The notes below the pieces were generated by a model, which saw nothing but the letters and a program-made list of their open reading frames with translations, did no database searches and was not told the origin of the DNA. Source: JBGSIC01 sp041751875 (GTDB taxonomy: Bacteria; Bdellovibrionota; FAC87; UBA2466; JACKAF01). Taken from it: DNA of 64,000 bases. The position numbers and the translations under genes were made by a program. The DNA is taken from assembly GCA_041751875.1 (NCBI GenBank), contig JBGSIC010000029.1, positions 372,001 through 436,000 of the forward strand, written 5' to 3'. Positions 18,201 through 27,363 of this stretch are shown here, piece by piece. Numbering within the stretch: the stretch's first letter is position 1; each line of letters starts with the position of its first letter.

Positions 18201-18924
18201 AAGCAGTGCCGTTAACGGGTTTGGACTAGCCCGCTACAATACTAATGGCTCACTCGATAACTCGTTTGATGGGGATGGACTGGTTACGACTGAAATTGAT
18301 ACGGCTTCGGGAAGTGAGCTTCACGATGTGATTGTGCAACCTGACGGAAGAATCGTCGCCGTGGGACGAACCTTACGGCCAATCAGTCAGATAGCCGTGG
18401 CACGCTATCTCTCAAATGGCGCTCTGGATACGACGTTTAATTCTACAGGTATTCTGGCGGCTTCTCTGACGGCGGGTAGTGATGTGGCCTTCGGTGTCGC
18501 CTATGATCAAGGGCGCTTGGTGATCACAGGCCACGCCGTAGGAACGTCTTCGACCTATGATTTGGCTCTTGCGCGTATTACAAGCAATGGCGCCTTTGAC
18601 GTGAGCTTTGGGACGGGTGGGTTTACGCGCATCGCCGTGGGCTCCAATGATGAATTTGGTTATGCTTGCGTTCTTCAACCAAACGGAAAAACCGTTGCGG
18701 CTGGCTTTTCTTTTGGCAGCAATTACGACTTTGCCACCATCCGAGTGAATTCCAATGGCGGTTTGGATACCCATTTCGGAACAGCGGGGGCTGTCACGGC
18801 CAATATCAATGGGAATGATCTGGGGCAGGCAGTGGCGCTTTCTCCCGACGGGAGAATTGTAGTGGTGGGGCATTCAAAAAATGGAGGTACCTATGACATC
18901 AGCGTTGTTCGGTACTGGCCTTAG
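15238..18924 (+). CDS. Large secreted delta-60 repeat protein
   Basis: This 1228-residue protein has a short signal peptide and then about 20 tandem copies of a repeat of roughly 57 residues. Each copy carries the delta-60 core: a LDxxFSGDG-type turn, a GxDDxAxGxAxQxDGKIVxxG stretch and an FAxxRYxxNG stretch. Delta-60 repeats are expected to fold as beta-propeller blades, so the protein probably forms two or three propellers outside the cell. Repeats vary enough that the gene looks stable rather than freshly expanded. It is the first gene of a three-gene operon with two LamG proteins; the next start overlaps its end. Function unknown; adhesion or extracellular matrix use is plausible. Confidence 0.85.
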   Translation: MPHYRFIVLTLCVLCLSAQGDLFDWGRSSVPIFEERDQWGNAGVFTQPVGAGDDGVRATVYQSDGKLLVAGFSHNGAHNDMVVMRVHPDGSLDRTFGTNGTSLLGFPGGESIAHAVGLDTQGRVLVAGRAWGMTDYDFGVARLSTDGLLDSSFNGGLFTVNLGSADFARAVSADYAGRVVVGGYTNQPGRWGMAAIRLLSDGTLDPAFSGDGMQITSVHTVADIGYALVIQSDNKVVLTGMSQIGATPRFAVVRYLTNGNLDNTFSGDGMDAWALGLSDDTAWGATIGTNGHIYLAGRSQVGSAYRMAIASYLPDGTHNDSNTFGVGASSVARAISLDGPKKYLGGRVWDGADWNMAMLRLDSANGSISLDASFSGTGYAITSFGSVDEVAYGIVVQPDNKVVAVGSRYGSNGDFSIARFNENGSLDNSFDTDGRITVPVGTGMDVAYGAALQSDGKILAGGLSYNGTRNHFALTRHLTNGALDTSFSGDGIVITSVGSGNAVINAVAVATNSRIYAAGTTYSGANGNFAIARYHSNGNLDTNFGTVGIATADFNAADDAIHGMVIDTAGRLVVAGYAVNGTSREMAVARFHTTGVLDTHFSGDGKQTVSFITSSDDIAFGVALQDDGRIVLAGHTHNNTQTQFAIARLLTNGTLDNSFDTDGRVTTSIDTTHGIQALAVALQTNGNIVVGGHSLQIQNRAILTRYLSNGAIDTSFFSAGFLTQAFTSGDNIIYDVAVDSSNRIVAAGHAMNGNLDYLALRVAEATGSQIGLDNTFGSGGVSLTPLSADDDIGIAMANSAGKLSLVGRSFNGTNFDFAFARYNADGTLAGSGSLDAGFGTGGVVTTAVSANNDLAHGVVVQSDHRILVAGTTDNGTSDDFLILRYTSAGVLDATFSGDGIQTTSFGAGDDKANDIAMDYAGRIVAVGSSEVGAGNRFAIARYLSNGTLDNAFDSDGMVLTSFSTGNNDVAVAVAIQTDNKIVVGGLRESSAVNGFGLARYNTNGSLDNSFDGDGLVTTEIDTASGSELHDVIVQPDGRIVAVGRTLRPISQIAVARYLSNGALDTTFNSTGILAASLTAGSDVAFGVAYDQGRLVITGHAVGTSSTYDLALARITSNGAFDVSFGTGGFTRIAVGSNDEFGYACVLQPNGKTVAAGFSFGSNYDFATIRVNSNGGLDTHFGTAGAVTANINGNDLGQAVALSPDGRIVVVGHSKNGGTYDISVVRYWP

Positions 18925-19753
18925 GTTTTTGTTTCTTCTCTCATGTTGGACGCTTCCCGCGCTGGGACACCAGCTCGTGGGTCTTTACCACCTGGATGAA
19001 GGCGAAGGGGATACCACCTACATTGACAGCTCTATTGCGGGCAACAACGGGTCTTGCACAACCACTGCTTGCCCCACAAACGTAGAAATCGGGAAATTCA
19101 ATTCGGCTGCGTTTTTTGATGGCAATGATCACATTCTGATTCCCGATGCGGCCAACTTAGACAACACGGCCACCCTTACGATGTCGGTTTGGTTTTTTCC
19201 GACCACGCTTTCAGGCGATCCGAGAGGGCTGATCAGTAAACGCGTTGACCAGAGCAATGGCCAGTCTTACTCGCTCTATATTCACACAGCGAATCGGATA
19301 TACGTCGACATCGATAAACAAGCGACCGATAACCGTTTTTTCATCTCCAACACTGTGCAGGTAAATCGTTGGTATCACATTGTGGTCGTATACAACGGAG
19401 GACTAGCAGCAGCAAACCGAGTGAATGTTTACTTCAACGGAAATCTCGACTCGAGCAGTCCTCACAATGAGGGGAGTGCTACCATTCCCAATTACGCGAG
19501 CGCGCTTCACATTGGTTCCTTAAACGCAGGATATGCTCAAGATTTTGTAGGAGCTATCGATGAAGTTGCTATTTACCGCGCTGCGATTCCCGCCCGAGGA
19601 GTTCGTGAAATGTACGAACGTGGCGCCTGGAGAACGGAAGCCCAGCGAGATGTTTGCGGAGGCCGTTTTTGTAACTTCGTGGAAAACGCTGTGCTCGCCG
19701 TGCTAGACAGTTACCTAAATCCACATTTTAAAGAGGGGGGGAAAATATGGTAA
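18893..19753 (+). CDS. Secreted LamG/concanavalin-like domain protein (copy 1)
   Basis: The ATG at 18893 is preceded by GGAGGT five bases away and begins a signal peptide ending at ALGHQ. The mature protein is one LamG-type jelly-roll: GLYHLDEG, FDGNDHILIP, a MSVWFFPTT strand, WYHIVVVYNG, a VYFNGNLD strand and IDEVAIYRAA. This fold usually binds carbohydrate. Two cysteine pairs (CTTTAC and CGGRFC) could be disulfides. The gene overlaps the 3' end of the delta-60 gene and the start of the next LamG gene, so all three are probably made together. About half the residues are shared with copy 2. Confidence 0.85.
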   Translation: MTSALFGTGLRFLFLLSCWTLPALGHQLVGLYHLDEGEGDTTYIDSSIAGNNGSCTTTACPTNVEIGKFNSAAFFDGNDHILIPDAANLDNTATLTMSVWFFPTTLSGDPRGLISKRVDQSNGQSYSLYIHTANRIYVDIDKQATDNRFFISNTVQVNRWYHIVVVYNGGLAAANRVNVYFNGNLDSSSPHNEGSATIPNYASALHIGSLNAGYAQDFVGAIDEVAIYRAAIPARGVREMYERGAWRTEAQRDVCGGRFCNFVENAVLAVLDSYLNPHFKEGGKIW

Positions 19754-20553
19754 AAATTGTCCTCTTTGTAATCGGGTTTTGTTCGCTTTCCCAGGGCGCA
19801 ATTGTTGCCCACTATCACTTCGATGAAGCCCAAGGCGCAACGACATTCCTGGATAGTTCCTTTAGCGGAAACAACGGGACGTGCGTGACAACTGGCTGCC
19901 CAGTAACCGGTGCGATGGGTATGTTTAATAGCGCCGCTCGGTTTGATGGCACGGACGACTTGATTACGGTGGCTGACAATGTGAACCTGGACAACACCGC
20001 GACCATGTCCTTTCAAATGTGGTTTTTCCCGACCACAGTGGATGGGCAACCGGATGCCATTTTGTCTAAGCGCACAGGTATTGATAACAATGATTCTTAC
20101 TCTCTCTTCCTGTACACGGGAAATCGATTGGCGATTGATATCATCAATACCAATAACAGGGCTTCGACCACGGCGACATTCGCAGCCAACCGCTGGTATC
20201 ATGTTACGGTTACGTACGACGGCGCTCAAGCCTCAACCGACCGTGTGCGAGCTTATATTAATGGGGTGGAGGACGCGGGCAGCCCCTTTAACGAACTTAC
20301 GGCTAGTATTCCAAACAATGCTTCGCCGCTTTATCTAGGGATGCTGAATGCGGGTTACGGGAATGGTTTTACAGGTTTGATGGACGAAGTGATTATTCAC
20401 AACACCGTACTAAGCCGTTCCGAAGCAGAACAAACGTTCGAAGACGGAAGGTGGCGTTTGGTGGAACAAACCTGGGAAAATGCACTTCGACTTGGGATAC
20501 CCACTCACCGAATCCAAAAATTAATCGATGGGCTGTTTCCCTTAGGGTTTTAG
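19747..20553 (+). CDS. Secreted LamG/concanavalin-like domain protein (copy 2)
   Basis: A strong GAGGGGGG ribosome site precedes the ATG, which begins a short signal peptide (MVKIVLFVIGFCSLSQG). The LamG domain runs through AHYHFDEAQG, FDGTDDLITV, MWFFPTT, WYHVTVTYDG and MDEVIIHNTV, almost position for position as in the preceding gene, so the pair arose by tandem duplication. The C-terminal 45 residues differ and lack the second Cys pair. The stop overlaps the convergent gene at 20550 by 4 bases. Confidence 0.85.
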   Translation: MVKIVLFVIGFCSLSQGAIVAHYHFDEAQGATTFLDSSFSGNNGTCVTTGCPVTGAMGMFNSAARFDGTDDLITVADNVNLDNTATMSFQMWFFPTTVDGQPDAILSKRTGIDNNDSYSLFLYTGNRLAIDIINTNNRASTTATFAANRWYHVTVTYDGAQASTDRVRAYINGVEDAGSPFNELTASIPNNASPLYLGMLNAGYGNGFTGLMDEVIIHNTVLSRSEAEQTFEDGRWRLVEQTWENALRLGIPTHRIQKLIDGLFPLGF

Positions 20554-21488
20554 TTCCCCAGCTGAACGTTGACCGCTTTGCCTGGGGCAATCGATTTATC
20601 CCACCCGGCGCTAAAGGGTTCCCGGCTTTCTGCAACGACCTTTTCGAACTCAATCGCATAATCATTCATGGTGGTAGAGCTTGATCCCGGGATGACGGGA
20701 GAGAGTGCTTCGTGGTGCGCTTTGCCCAAAGCCAAGAGAACCTCTTTTATGTTTCCACGCTCGGGCACATTAAGAAAATGCAAAATAAAACCTTCATCGA
20801 CTCGGGCGTAGTGCCCATCCACCAAATAATCCTCCAGGTATCCGTCGCGGGTAAACTTCTTGAACTGCGCGGCGATAGCCTGCCTATACTCATTTTCTTC
20901 TACGTCCCTGCGGCGAAGGACCAGCCATACGATTGTTGTTCCTTTGGTCCAATCGGGATCGGCATTAAAAGAGGCACGCAAGTCATAGGCGACACGAGCT
21001 TCGGCAGGTTGGCTTTGGCTAATCGCGATACCACTTCGAATCTCGCGGTCCTCTAAACGCTTGGGAGTCGCGCTGTACGAGCGCTTTAGATCAAATCCGT
21101 TTTCTTTGCCATGCAGAGGGCCATACTCCGGGTGGTCCGCACGAGACTTTTGGTAAGCTTCCGCACTTTCGTAACTGGGAAGTGCGGCTTCGGTGAACGG
21201 AAGAGTTCTAAGCATTGCTTCCGCCGGGAGAGTTTGTGTTAGGAGATTCTTATTCACTTCCTGACGGGGAATGTAAATGGAGTAGTAGTCTAGGGCGCCG
21301 CGGCCGGCGACAAGTGTTCCCGGGCCCAGCGCGTTGCGAATAAATTCAATATGAGCCAAGTGATTTTTGTAGTCCTGAGATTTACTCGCTACGCGATTAT
21401 TGCGATCCCCTACCCAGAAACGAATCTCTCTTTCGCCGAATGCGGCAACGCAAAGAACAAATAATAAGAACGCGACTGGTGATTTCAT
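20550..21488 (-). CDS. Secreted protein of unknown function
   Basis: The 312-residue product starts at an ATG with GGGAGGG upstream and has a signal peptide (MKSPVAFLLFVLCVAAFG). No membrane segment or known motif follows. The middle of the protein is rich in Arg/Asp/Glu; the C-terminal half reads as mixed alpha/beta. I do not recognise a family. It is convergent with the LamG operon and stands alone upstream of the S9 peptidase gene. Confidence 0.6.
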   Translation of the reverse strand: MKSPVAFLLFVLCVAAFGEREIRFWVGDRNNRVASKSQDYKNHLAHIEFIRNALGPGTLVAGRGALDYYSIYIPRQEVNKNLLTQTLPAEAMLRTLPFTEAALPSYESAEAYQKSRADHPEYGPLHGKENGFDLKRSYSATPKRLEDREIRSGIAISQSQPAEARVAYDLRASFNADPDWTKGTTIVWLVLRRRDVEENEYRQAIAAQFKKFTRDGYLEDYLVDGHYARVDEGFILHFLNVPERGNIKEVLLALGKAHHEALSPVIPGSSSTTMNDYAIEFEKVVAESREPFSAGWDKSIAPGKAVNVQLGN

Positions 21489-21685
21489 CTGGCCCTCCCA
21501 AAGGAAGGCGTGAAGCTAGCACTGGCGGCCAAGGGAGGCAACGAGGAGTTAGAAGTCTCCCGGTAGGACTTGGTCCAATCCTATGTCCTGTTCGTAAAAC
21601 GAATCGATTGTTGGGGCTGGAAGAAAGAAGGCGAGAACGCACGGGTAAAATTAAACCAAGCGTTTCAATAGTTTAATTTCTGATC

Positions 21686-23809
21686 CTATTCCTTGGCCTT
21701 CGTAAGACCCAGCTTTTCTGCAAAGAAGTTGTATCTAAGTGCCCTGACGTGCGCGAGGCTCTGGTTATCGGTATAGAGTGAGTGACCTCCCGTGGGAGAT
21801 TCCCAGAAATAGGCGTTGTGCCCTTGATCCAACATTTTGGCGGCCATGCGTCTGGCGTGGGCGGTGTGCATGCGATCGTCATTCGTGGAGGTGAGAAAGA
21901 GGACATCCGGATACTCCTCGTTCGCACGTACGTTGTGGTACGGGGAATAAAGTTTCAGCGCCTTTAGCTGTTTTGGCACTTTGGGATCCCCGAGTTCGCC
22001 GGTCCATCCGGCCCCCGTTCCCAATAAGGGGAAATTGATGAGGTCTAGCATGGGGACTTCAGCCACCACCGCATGAAAGAGCGTGGGCTGCTGAACGAAG
22101 GAAGCACCCACCAAAAGTCCGCCCCAGCTAGCTCCAAAAATTCCCAGCTTAGGTGAAGACGTGATTTTCCTTTTGATGAGATCTTTAGCGACAGCTTGAA
22201 AGTCGTCGAAGGTGTTTTGTTTCTTTTCCTTAAAGCCCGCATAGCGCCATGCCGGGCCTCGGTCACCTCCACCACGAAGAACGGATTCCACAAACACCCC
22301 GCCGCGCTCTACCCAAACCTTTCCGGCTACGGATGAGTAGGCGGGGGGAAACGCTACGTTTCCCGCGCCATATCCCCAAAGCAGTGTCGGATTTGAGCCG
22401 TTCAAAAGCATGTTTTTCGGGTGGATTACAAAGTAGGGGACTTGGGTGCCATCTTTACTTGTCGCCCAATACTGTTCAAACGCCATGCGTTTCGCGTCGA
22501 AGGTGGGTTTCTGTTCTAAGAGTTTTTCAGTTTGCTCCGCTTTGACCGCGTATAGACCCGGAGGTGTGAGAAAACTTTGAAATCCCAAAAGGACATCGTT
22601 GGATTCTTGGCTTGTGATGAAATTTGAAACACTACCATCGCCTGGGAGGGTGACGGGGACATGACTCCATTTGTTGTTTGCTTCAGAGAAACGCAGAAGG
22701 TTTCCAAATGAGTTTTCAAAAAGCACGACCCAAGTATGATCTTTGCTTACGTAAACTTGATTGATGAACTGGCCCTTAGCCGGAGTGAAAAGCACGGTGA
22801 TGGTTTGTTTTCCGGTGTCGCGAACCTCTTTGAGGTTTATCGTGAAGACCGTTTCGCTCGCCAGTTGTCCTACCGGACTTTTCCATCCGTTTAGCAATCT
22901 GAAAAATCCCACGTCACCGCGTATGGCATCGAGTTCACAATCCAGAGGGACATTGACCTTCACGGAAAATTTACCCTCTTTAAAAAGGTAATATTCCCTG
23001 TCTCTAAAGGCGACATAGCGTCTTACGAGAAAGAGGCCCGTGGGATTAGTCGTCAGATCATCAAGGAATACTCCCTCTGCCGTTTCAGAGGAAAAAACCA
23101 ATTCCGCGCTCGCAAGAGGGGTATTCCTTTTCCACAAACGAACTTGAGACGGATACCCATTCGGTCGTAGTGAACCTTTTCCAAAGTCAGTGGAAACAAA
23201 GATTTCGTTCTCGTTCACCCATTGCGCCCCGGTGCGGGCAAGGGGGGCTTTAAATCCGTCAGCCACAAATGCTTTTTTGGAGATCATAAATTCGCGAGTT
23301 TCCACAAGATCCGCACCATCCAAAGAAAGCTGAACAAGACAGCGCTCTAGCACCGGACCCAGGCAGTGTGCGTTGGTGAAAACCCAGGTTTTGCCTTCAT
23401 CTTTTTTCAGTTTATCGAGATCGAGAAGGGTGTCCCATTTACGCCACTTTTTATCAAGGGCGTCTTTGATCGGAATGCGACGCCAGATCCCCATGGGGTG
23501 AGATTTATCTTTCCAAAAATTGTAATAATGTTCGCCTTCAATCCAACCAAAGGGGACGCGAGAATCCGAGTCGACGATCGTTTTAATTTCTTCCTGAAAA
23601 GTGTTGAAGAGAGGACCTTTTCCAAACGTGGTTTCGGTCCTCACCGTTTGGGCTTTCGTCCACTTTACTGCTTCGGCGCCGTCCAGGGGAACGAGCCATT
23701 TGTACTGATCTTCGAGCGAAGCGGTAAAGTGTTTCGCTTTTGATTTTGCTTGTAGAAGTGCGGGGAAAAGAAAAACAACAACCAGCAATAGAGCAGATAA
23801 GCGTGGAAT
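21686..23809 (-). CDS. Prolyl oligopeptidase-family serine peptidase (S9A), secreted
   Basis: The C-terminal alpha/beta-hydrolase domain shows the nucleophile GASWGG, the Asp region STNDDRMHTAH and the His in GGHSLYT; the N-terminal 400 residues correspond to the beta-propeller. It should cleave small peptides after Pro or related residues in the periplasm. The start is unusual. The only ordinary start in frame is a TTG at 23788 without a ribosome site, which would remove the charged end of the signal peptide. An ATT at 23807-23809 lies five bases after a perfect GGGAGG and gives I/M-PRLSALLLVVVFLF. I use that start. It follows ccsA by 48 bases on the same strand. Confidence 0.85.
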   Translation of the reverse strand: MPRLSALLLVVVFLFPALLQAKSKAKHFTASLEDQYKWLVPLDGAEAVKWTKAQTVRTETTFGKGPLFNTFQEEIKTIVDSDSRVPFGWIEGEHYYNFWKDKSHPMGIWRRIPIKDALDKKWRKWDTLLDLDKLKKDEGKTWVFTNAHCLGPVLERCLVQLSLDGADLVETREFMISKKAFVADGFKAPLARTGAQWVNENEIFVSTDFGKGSLRPNGYPSQVRLWKRNTPLASAELVFSSETAEGVFLDDLTTNPTGLFLVRRYVAFRDREYYLFKEGKFSVKVNVPLDCELDAIRGDVGFFRLLNGWKSPVGQLASETVFTINLKEVRDTGKQTITVLFTPAKGQFINQVYVSKDHTWVVLFENSFGNLLRFSEANNKWSHVPVTLPGDGSVSNFITSQESNDVLLGFQSFLTPPGLYAVKAEQTEKLLEQKPTFDAKRMAFEQYWATSKDGTQVPYFVIHPKNMLLNGSNPTLLWGYGAGNVAFPPAYSSVAGKVWVERGGVFVESVLRGGGDRGPAWRYAGFKEKKQNTFDDFQAVAKDLIKRKITSSPKLGIFGASWGGLLVGASFVQQPTLFHAVVAEVPMLDLINFPLLGTGAGWTGELGDPKVPKQLKALKLYSPYHNVRANEEYPDVLFLTSTNDDRMHTAHARRMAAKMLDQGHNAYFWESPTGGHSLYTDNQSLAHVRALRYNFFAEKLGLTKAKE

Positions 23810-23857
23810 GAGAACCTCCCGTTGAGGAAAAAGGGTTACTTCCGAACTATGTTTGAG

Positions 23858-25540
23858 CTAGCGGTGGCCCTTGGGAAAAATGGAATTATCCAGCTTACCT
23901 TTAGCTTCGGCTTTCTTGTGCTGTACATACGCGGCTCCAATAAAAGCCACCTGGGCAATCACGTAGGCCAGGACGTAGCCTGTACCGCCGGTTCCAAACC
24001 CGTAGGAGTGGAGGCCCGCACCGAGTACAAAGTTTACTCCGTACCACGCCATGAGAACGCCTAAGAAACTCATGACCGTCGCGGCCGCAAACCCGAAGCC
24101 TTTAAGCCATCCAGAGAAACGGCCATGCAGCACAGCGAGATAAACCAAGAGTGCCACCAGAGCCCAGACTTCTTTGGGATCCCAGCCCCAGAAGCGGCCC
24201 CAGGAATAGTCTGCCCAAATGCCACCCAATATGGTGCCCGCCGCGAGCAAAAGAACACCAATCTGCATCGCGCGATACATATAGAGTGAGTAAGTTTGCA
24301 AGCGGTCTGTACGGGTGGGAGAAAAAATGTGATTCCCCAGTACGATATTCCCCATGCACAAAGAAAGCGCGAAAGCGGCGTAGCTCAATGTAATGGTGAG
24401 CACATGAATCGTAAGCCAAAAATTACTACGCAATACGGGCTCAAGGGGATTGATTCCCGGATCCAAAATGGAGGGAAGATTGTCAGCGAGAATGAGTCCG
24501 ACAATCGCAAACGCCGAAGCTGCGACGAGAATAACCGCGTTTCTGCTGCCAAGCCAAATCAAGAAGCCAAAGAGCACGCAGCCCCACGTCACCCAAATGA
24601 CTGATTCGTACATGTTTGTCACGGGGGGACGGCCTGAAATCATCATGCGAATGATAAAGCCGTAGCAGTGCAAACCAAACGCAGAAAGAAGTGCGGCCGA
24701 GCCAGCAATCTTCAGTATATTGTTCTTTGAAATGATGTACGCCAGCAACAAGAAAAACGCGACTGTGTAAGCTACCCACGTCCAGCGGAACGGGCGAAAC
24801 TCATTGTAGTGCTTCTCGAGTTTGAGTTTTGAGGCAGCGGGATAAGCCGACGGTGCAAGCTCAGTGCTTACATACTGTGCAAACTCGGCAATTTTCTTAT
24901 TCCACTCTTCTGTCCTGCCATCCGTGTACGCCGTTACGAGATCACGCATGCTTGTGGAAACTTTCTCCAATTGCTCGGGAGGGTAGGGCGGAAGTTGGTG
25001 CTCTTGGTCTCCCATTAACGAGGAGAGCGCGAACCAGTCGGCTTCAGGACTCTCCGGGTTGGGAAGAATGGTCCACGCAGCGCCGCTAACCACAGCACGC
25101 AGAAGGCCCACGCGGTTACTGACTTCCATGGCCTTTTTTTCCAGCTGATTCGGAGATTCCCCGGCACTGTTCTTCTCAAACCCACTTTGTGTGAGTTTGA
25201 TAAGTTCTGTATTTTCTGTGAGTTCCTCTGGTGAGAAATAGCGTCGGGAGGTATCTAATCCAACTTGCTCTTTGAGAGGTTTGTAATCCACCAGGACGAA
25301 CTCGGTGCCAGACCAATCTTTTTCGAAGTTAGCCAACCAGGAGAAGATAGTTTCCTCGGGTGTTTGCCCGTTCCAGGAGCGCTTGCCCGTAACATACTGG
25401 AGAGATTCTTCGGCGAATGTGTCGAAGGGTTTAACGCGTCCCCGTTCTTGAATCGCCATTGTTGAAAGAGGTGACCACTGAAAGCCCAGGGCAAATGCGA
25501 TGGTAGGAAATAAAATGAGTAGTGCAAGGAGTTGTTTCAT
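23858..25540 (-). CDS. ccsA: System II cytochrome c biogenesis protein CcsA/ResC-like
   Basis: The C-terminal half has about eight membrane helices and the tryptophan-rich haem-handling motif WGRFWGWDPKEVWAL. Conserved histidines lie in LTIHVLTI and in the loop near GLHSYG. The N-terminal ~230 residues form a large extracytoplasmic domain after a signal-like helix, an extension seen in long CcsA forms. With ResB it exports haem and attaches it to CXXCH apocytochromes. Its ATG overlaps the resB stop (ATGA), so the two subunits are coupled. Confidence 0.88.
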   Translation of the reverse strand: MKQLLALLILFPTIAFALGFQWSPLSTMAIQERGRVKPFDTFAEESLQYVTGKRSWNGQTPEETIFSWLANFEKDWSGTEFVLVDYKPLKEQVGLDTSRRYFSPEELTENTELIKLTQSGFEKNSAGESPNQLEKKAMEVSNRVGLLRAVVSGAAWTILPNPESPEADWFALSSLMGDQEHQLPPYPPEQLEKVSTSMRDLVTAYTDGRTEEWNKKIAEFAQYVSTELAPSAYPAASKLKLEKHYNEFRPFRWTWVAYTVAFFLLLAYIISKNNILKIAGSAALLSAFGLHCYGFIIRMMISGRPPVTNMYESVIWVTWGCVLFGFLIWLGSRNAVILVAASAFAIVGLILADNLPSILDPGINPLEPVLRSNFWLTIHVLTITLSYAAFALSLCMGNIVLGNHIFSPTRTDRLQTYSLYMYRAMQIGVLLLAAGTILGGIWADYSWGRFWGWDPKEVWALVALLVYLAVLHGRFSGWLKGFGFAAATVMSFLGVLMAWYGVNFVLGAGLHSYGFGTGGTGYVLAYVIAQVAFIGAAYVQHKKAEAKGKLDNSIFPKGHR

Positions 25541-27363
25541 GGCTGCTTCTTTCCGAGGAGAATCCCAAAGTAGTGGGGGTTCATATAAAACATGACAATG
25601 ATGCCAAGGCAGATAAGGAGGCTACCCAAGTATTTTACCCAGCGGCCTGGATCCCAGTTTACAGAGAAAATGGAGATCGTCGGACGACCGGGGCGTTCTT
25701 GATAGCTCGCTTGATAAAAAGTGTAGCCTTCATAGTGCAGAGGCTCATTCATGGAAATAAGTGTGGGCGGAAGCTTATTGGGCCCAATCGGCACGACGGT
25801 GCTTTCGTAGCTTGCCGCCTTGTCCGTACCAGGATCGCGCCCCACCCGAAATTTCTCGAGTTTGAGTTCGAAAGGAAGTTTGAGAGTTTCCTTTCCCAGC
25901 TCAACTAGTAGGCGATGATTCTTCAAAACAATTCGCCGTGTTTCGCCTAGAGAGATCCAGCCCGACTCACTCAAATCCGAAGCAGGCTGACGGTCCTTAT
26001 TTCCAATAAAATAATGAATCGCACTAGGAAGATTAGCTTCGGCATTAGTGATTTTATCAACGTTGCGCGGATTGGCCTTTAACGCAGAAGACGGCTTCCA
26101 ATCCACGACGGTAACTTTGGCGTCCATCCATCCTGTTGCGACAGGCTCGTTGATTTTGAGCTCACCCCGAGAATTTATTTTTCCACCCGCTCCGAAAACT
26201 TTATAAAAAAGTTTTTCGTTGTTTGCACTTTGTGCAATTTGAAGTCGGCCCCGCTTTTTTCCGACGATTCCAATTTCCTCGCGTTCGGGGGTGCCCTGCG
26301 AGAGATTCAAAGCAAACGTCAGACCCAAAGTTTGGGCCGGTGCTGTCTTACGATGGAGCGTGGGAAATTCAGGAAAATTCGCAAAAAGTGTATGATTCTC
26401 CGTGACGCCGTGTACTGATCTGACATCGATTTCAATTGCCGGGTTAACGGGTTCATTCGATTTATTGACCAGAGAGTTGTTCTCCACGACCGCGTGAGTG
26501 AAGTACTTATGGGCGTGAATCGAGTGACCACTATCTCCTAAGGGCTGCCATCCAGAAAGAAGCTCATCGATATCCAGGCGATACTCTCGTCCTTTTAAAA
26601 AAACAGAGAGCATTCCTTTTCCTGAAAGGGCAGGCTTTTCTTCCTGGGATTGAAGAAAACGATTCTCATCCTCGGCACTCCACAGTTTTTGGAAACTCAA
26701 GACAGCGGGACCGAGGTTAAACTCTGTAGCTGATTGGGGTGAGCGGCTTTCCAAAGTTTCGCGTACTTTAAAGCGGCTGCTGGCGAGTTCCACTTCAACG
26801 GAGGGAACACCCAAGCCAGCAACGGGAGATGCCTCTCTTTGGGTCTGCACGCGCGAGCGCGGATAGAATTGATCTATATATAAGGAGTAATCTCCGAAAA
26901 GGTGGACCCGCATCAAGTCGCCTGAACGGGCAGTGCCACTTTCGGGAACGGGAAATATTTTGCTTTCGCCACTTTCTTCGTCCGTCACAATGAGTTTCAA
27001 ATCATTGAGCAGCACCGAATTACTCGACTTCTTTTCTTCGATAGGCAAATTGCCATCCACACCGAACTTTTGGGTTAGAAAAGACCCGAGCAGAAGGATT
27101 AGGATTCCCGAGTGGGTAATCAAAAAACCAATTTGATGACGTTTCCACGGATAGCGCGAAAGTGCGGCACAAAGAACGTTCAACCCAAGAATAAAAAGGA
27201 CTCCGCCGAACCACCAGGTTCCGTAAACCATCATGTGAGCCGCACGCATGCCGTACCAGGATTCCAGTACGGTTCCGACAGCCAACACTGCAGCCAAGCC
27301 CAGAATAGAAATGACCGCCAATTTAAGTGAGGAGAAGAAAAGAAAAATCTGGCGAAAAGTCAT
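25537..27363 (-). CDS. resB: Cytochrome c biogenesis protein ResB
   Basis: ResB is the large-domain partner of CcsA in System II cytochrome c synthesis. I start at the ATG at 27363, which shares one base with the ygfZ stop (TGATG) and opens directly on MTFRQIFLFFSSLKLAVISILG, the family's usual first helix; the longer frame would add 24 unlike residues. Three N-terminal helices (about 8-120, with HSGILILLLGSFL) are followed by a ~440-residue extracytoplasmic domain and a final helix (YLGSLLICLGIIVMFYM). The family block LPFELKLEKFRVGRDPGTD is present. Confidence 0.88.
   Translation of the reverse strand: MTFRQIFLFFSSLKLAVISILGLAAVLAVGTVLESWYGMRAAHMMVYGTWWFGGVLFILGLNVLCAALSRYPWKRHQIGFLITHSGILILLLGSFLTQKFGVDGNLPIEEKKSSNSVLLNDLKLIVTDEESGESKIFPVPESGTARSGDLMRVHLFGDYSLYIDQFYPRSRVQTQREASPVAGLGVPSVEVELASSRFKVRETLESRSPQSATEFNLGPAVLSFQKLWSAEDENRFLQSQEEKPALSGKGMLSVFLKGREYRLDIDELLSGWQPLGDSGHSIHAHKYFTHAVVENNSLVNKSNEPVNPAIEIDVRSVHGVTENHTLFANFPEFPTLHRKTAPAQTLGLTFALNLSQGTPEREEIGIVGKKRGRLQIAQSANNEKLFYKVFGAGGKINSRGELKINEPVATGWMDAKVTVVDWKPSSALKANPRNVDKITNAEANLPSAIHYFIGNKDRQPASDLSESGWISLGETRRIVLKNHRLLVELGKETLKLPFELKLEKFRVGRDPGTDKAASYESTVVPIGPNKLPPTLISMNEPLHYEGYTFYQASYQERPGRPTISIFSVNWDPGRWVKYLGSLLICLGIIVMFYMNPHYFGILLGKKQP

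Noticed and set aside
15238..18924. Tandem DNA repeats as a mobile or CRISPR-like array
   Set aside because: The periodicity of about 170 bases is in frame with one long coding sequence and is explained by delta-60 protein repeats.
21648..21679. Inverted repeat AAATTAAAC/GTTTAATTT after the S9 peptidase gene as a terminator
   Set aside because: The 9-bp AT-rich stem has a long loop and no T run after it; evidence too weak to annotate.
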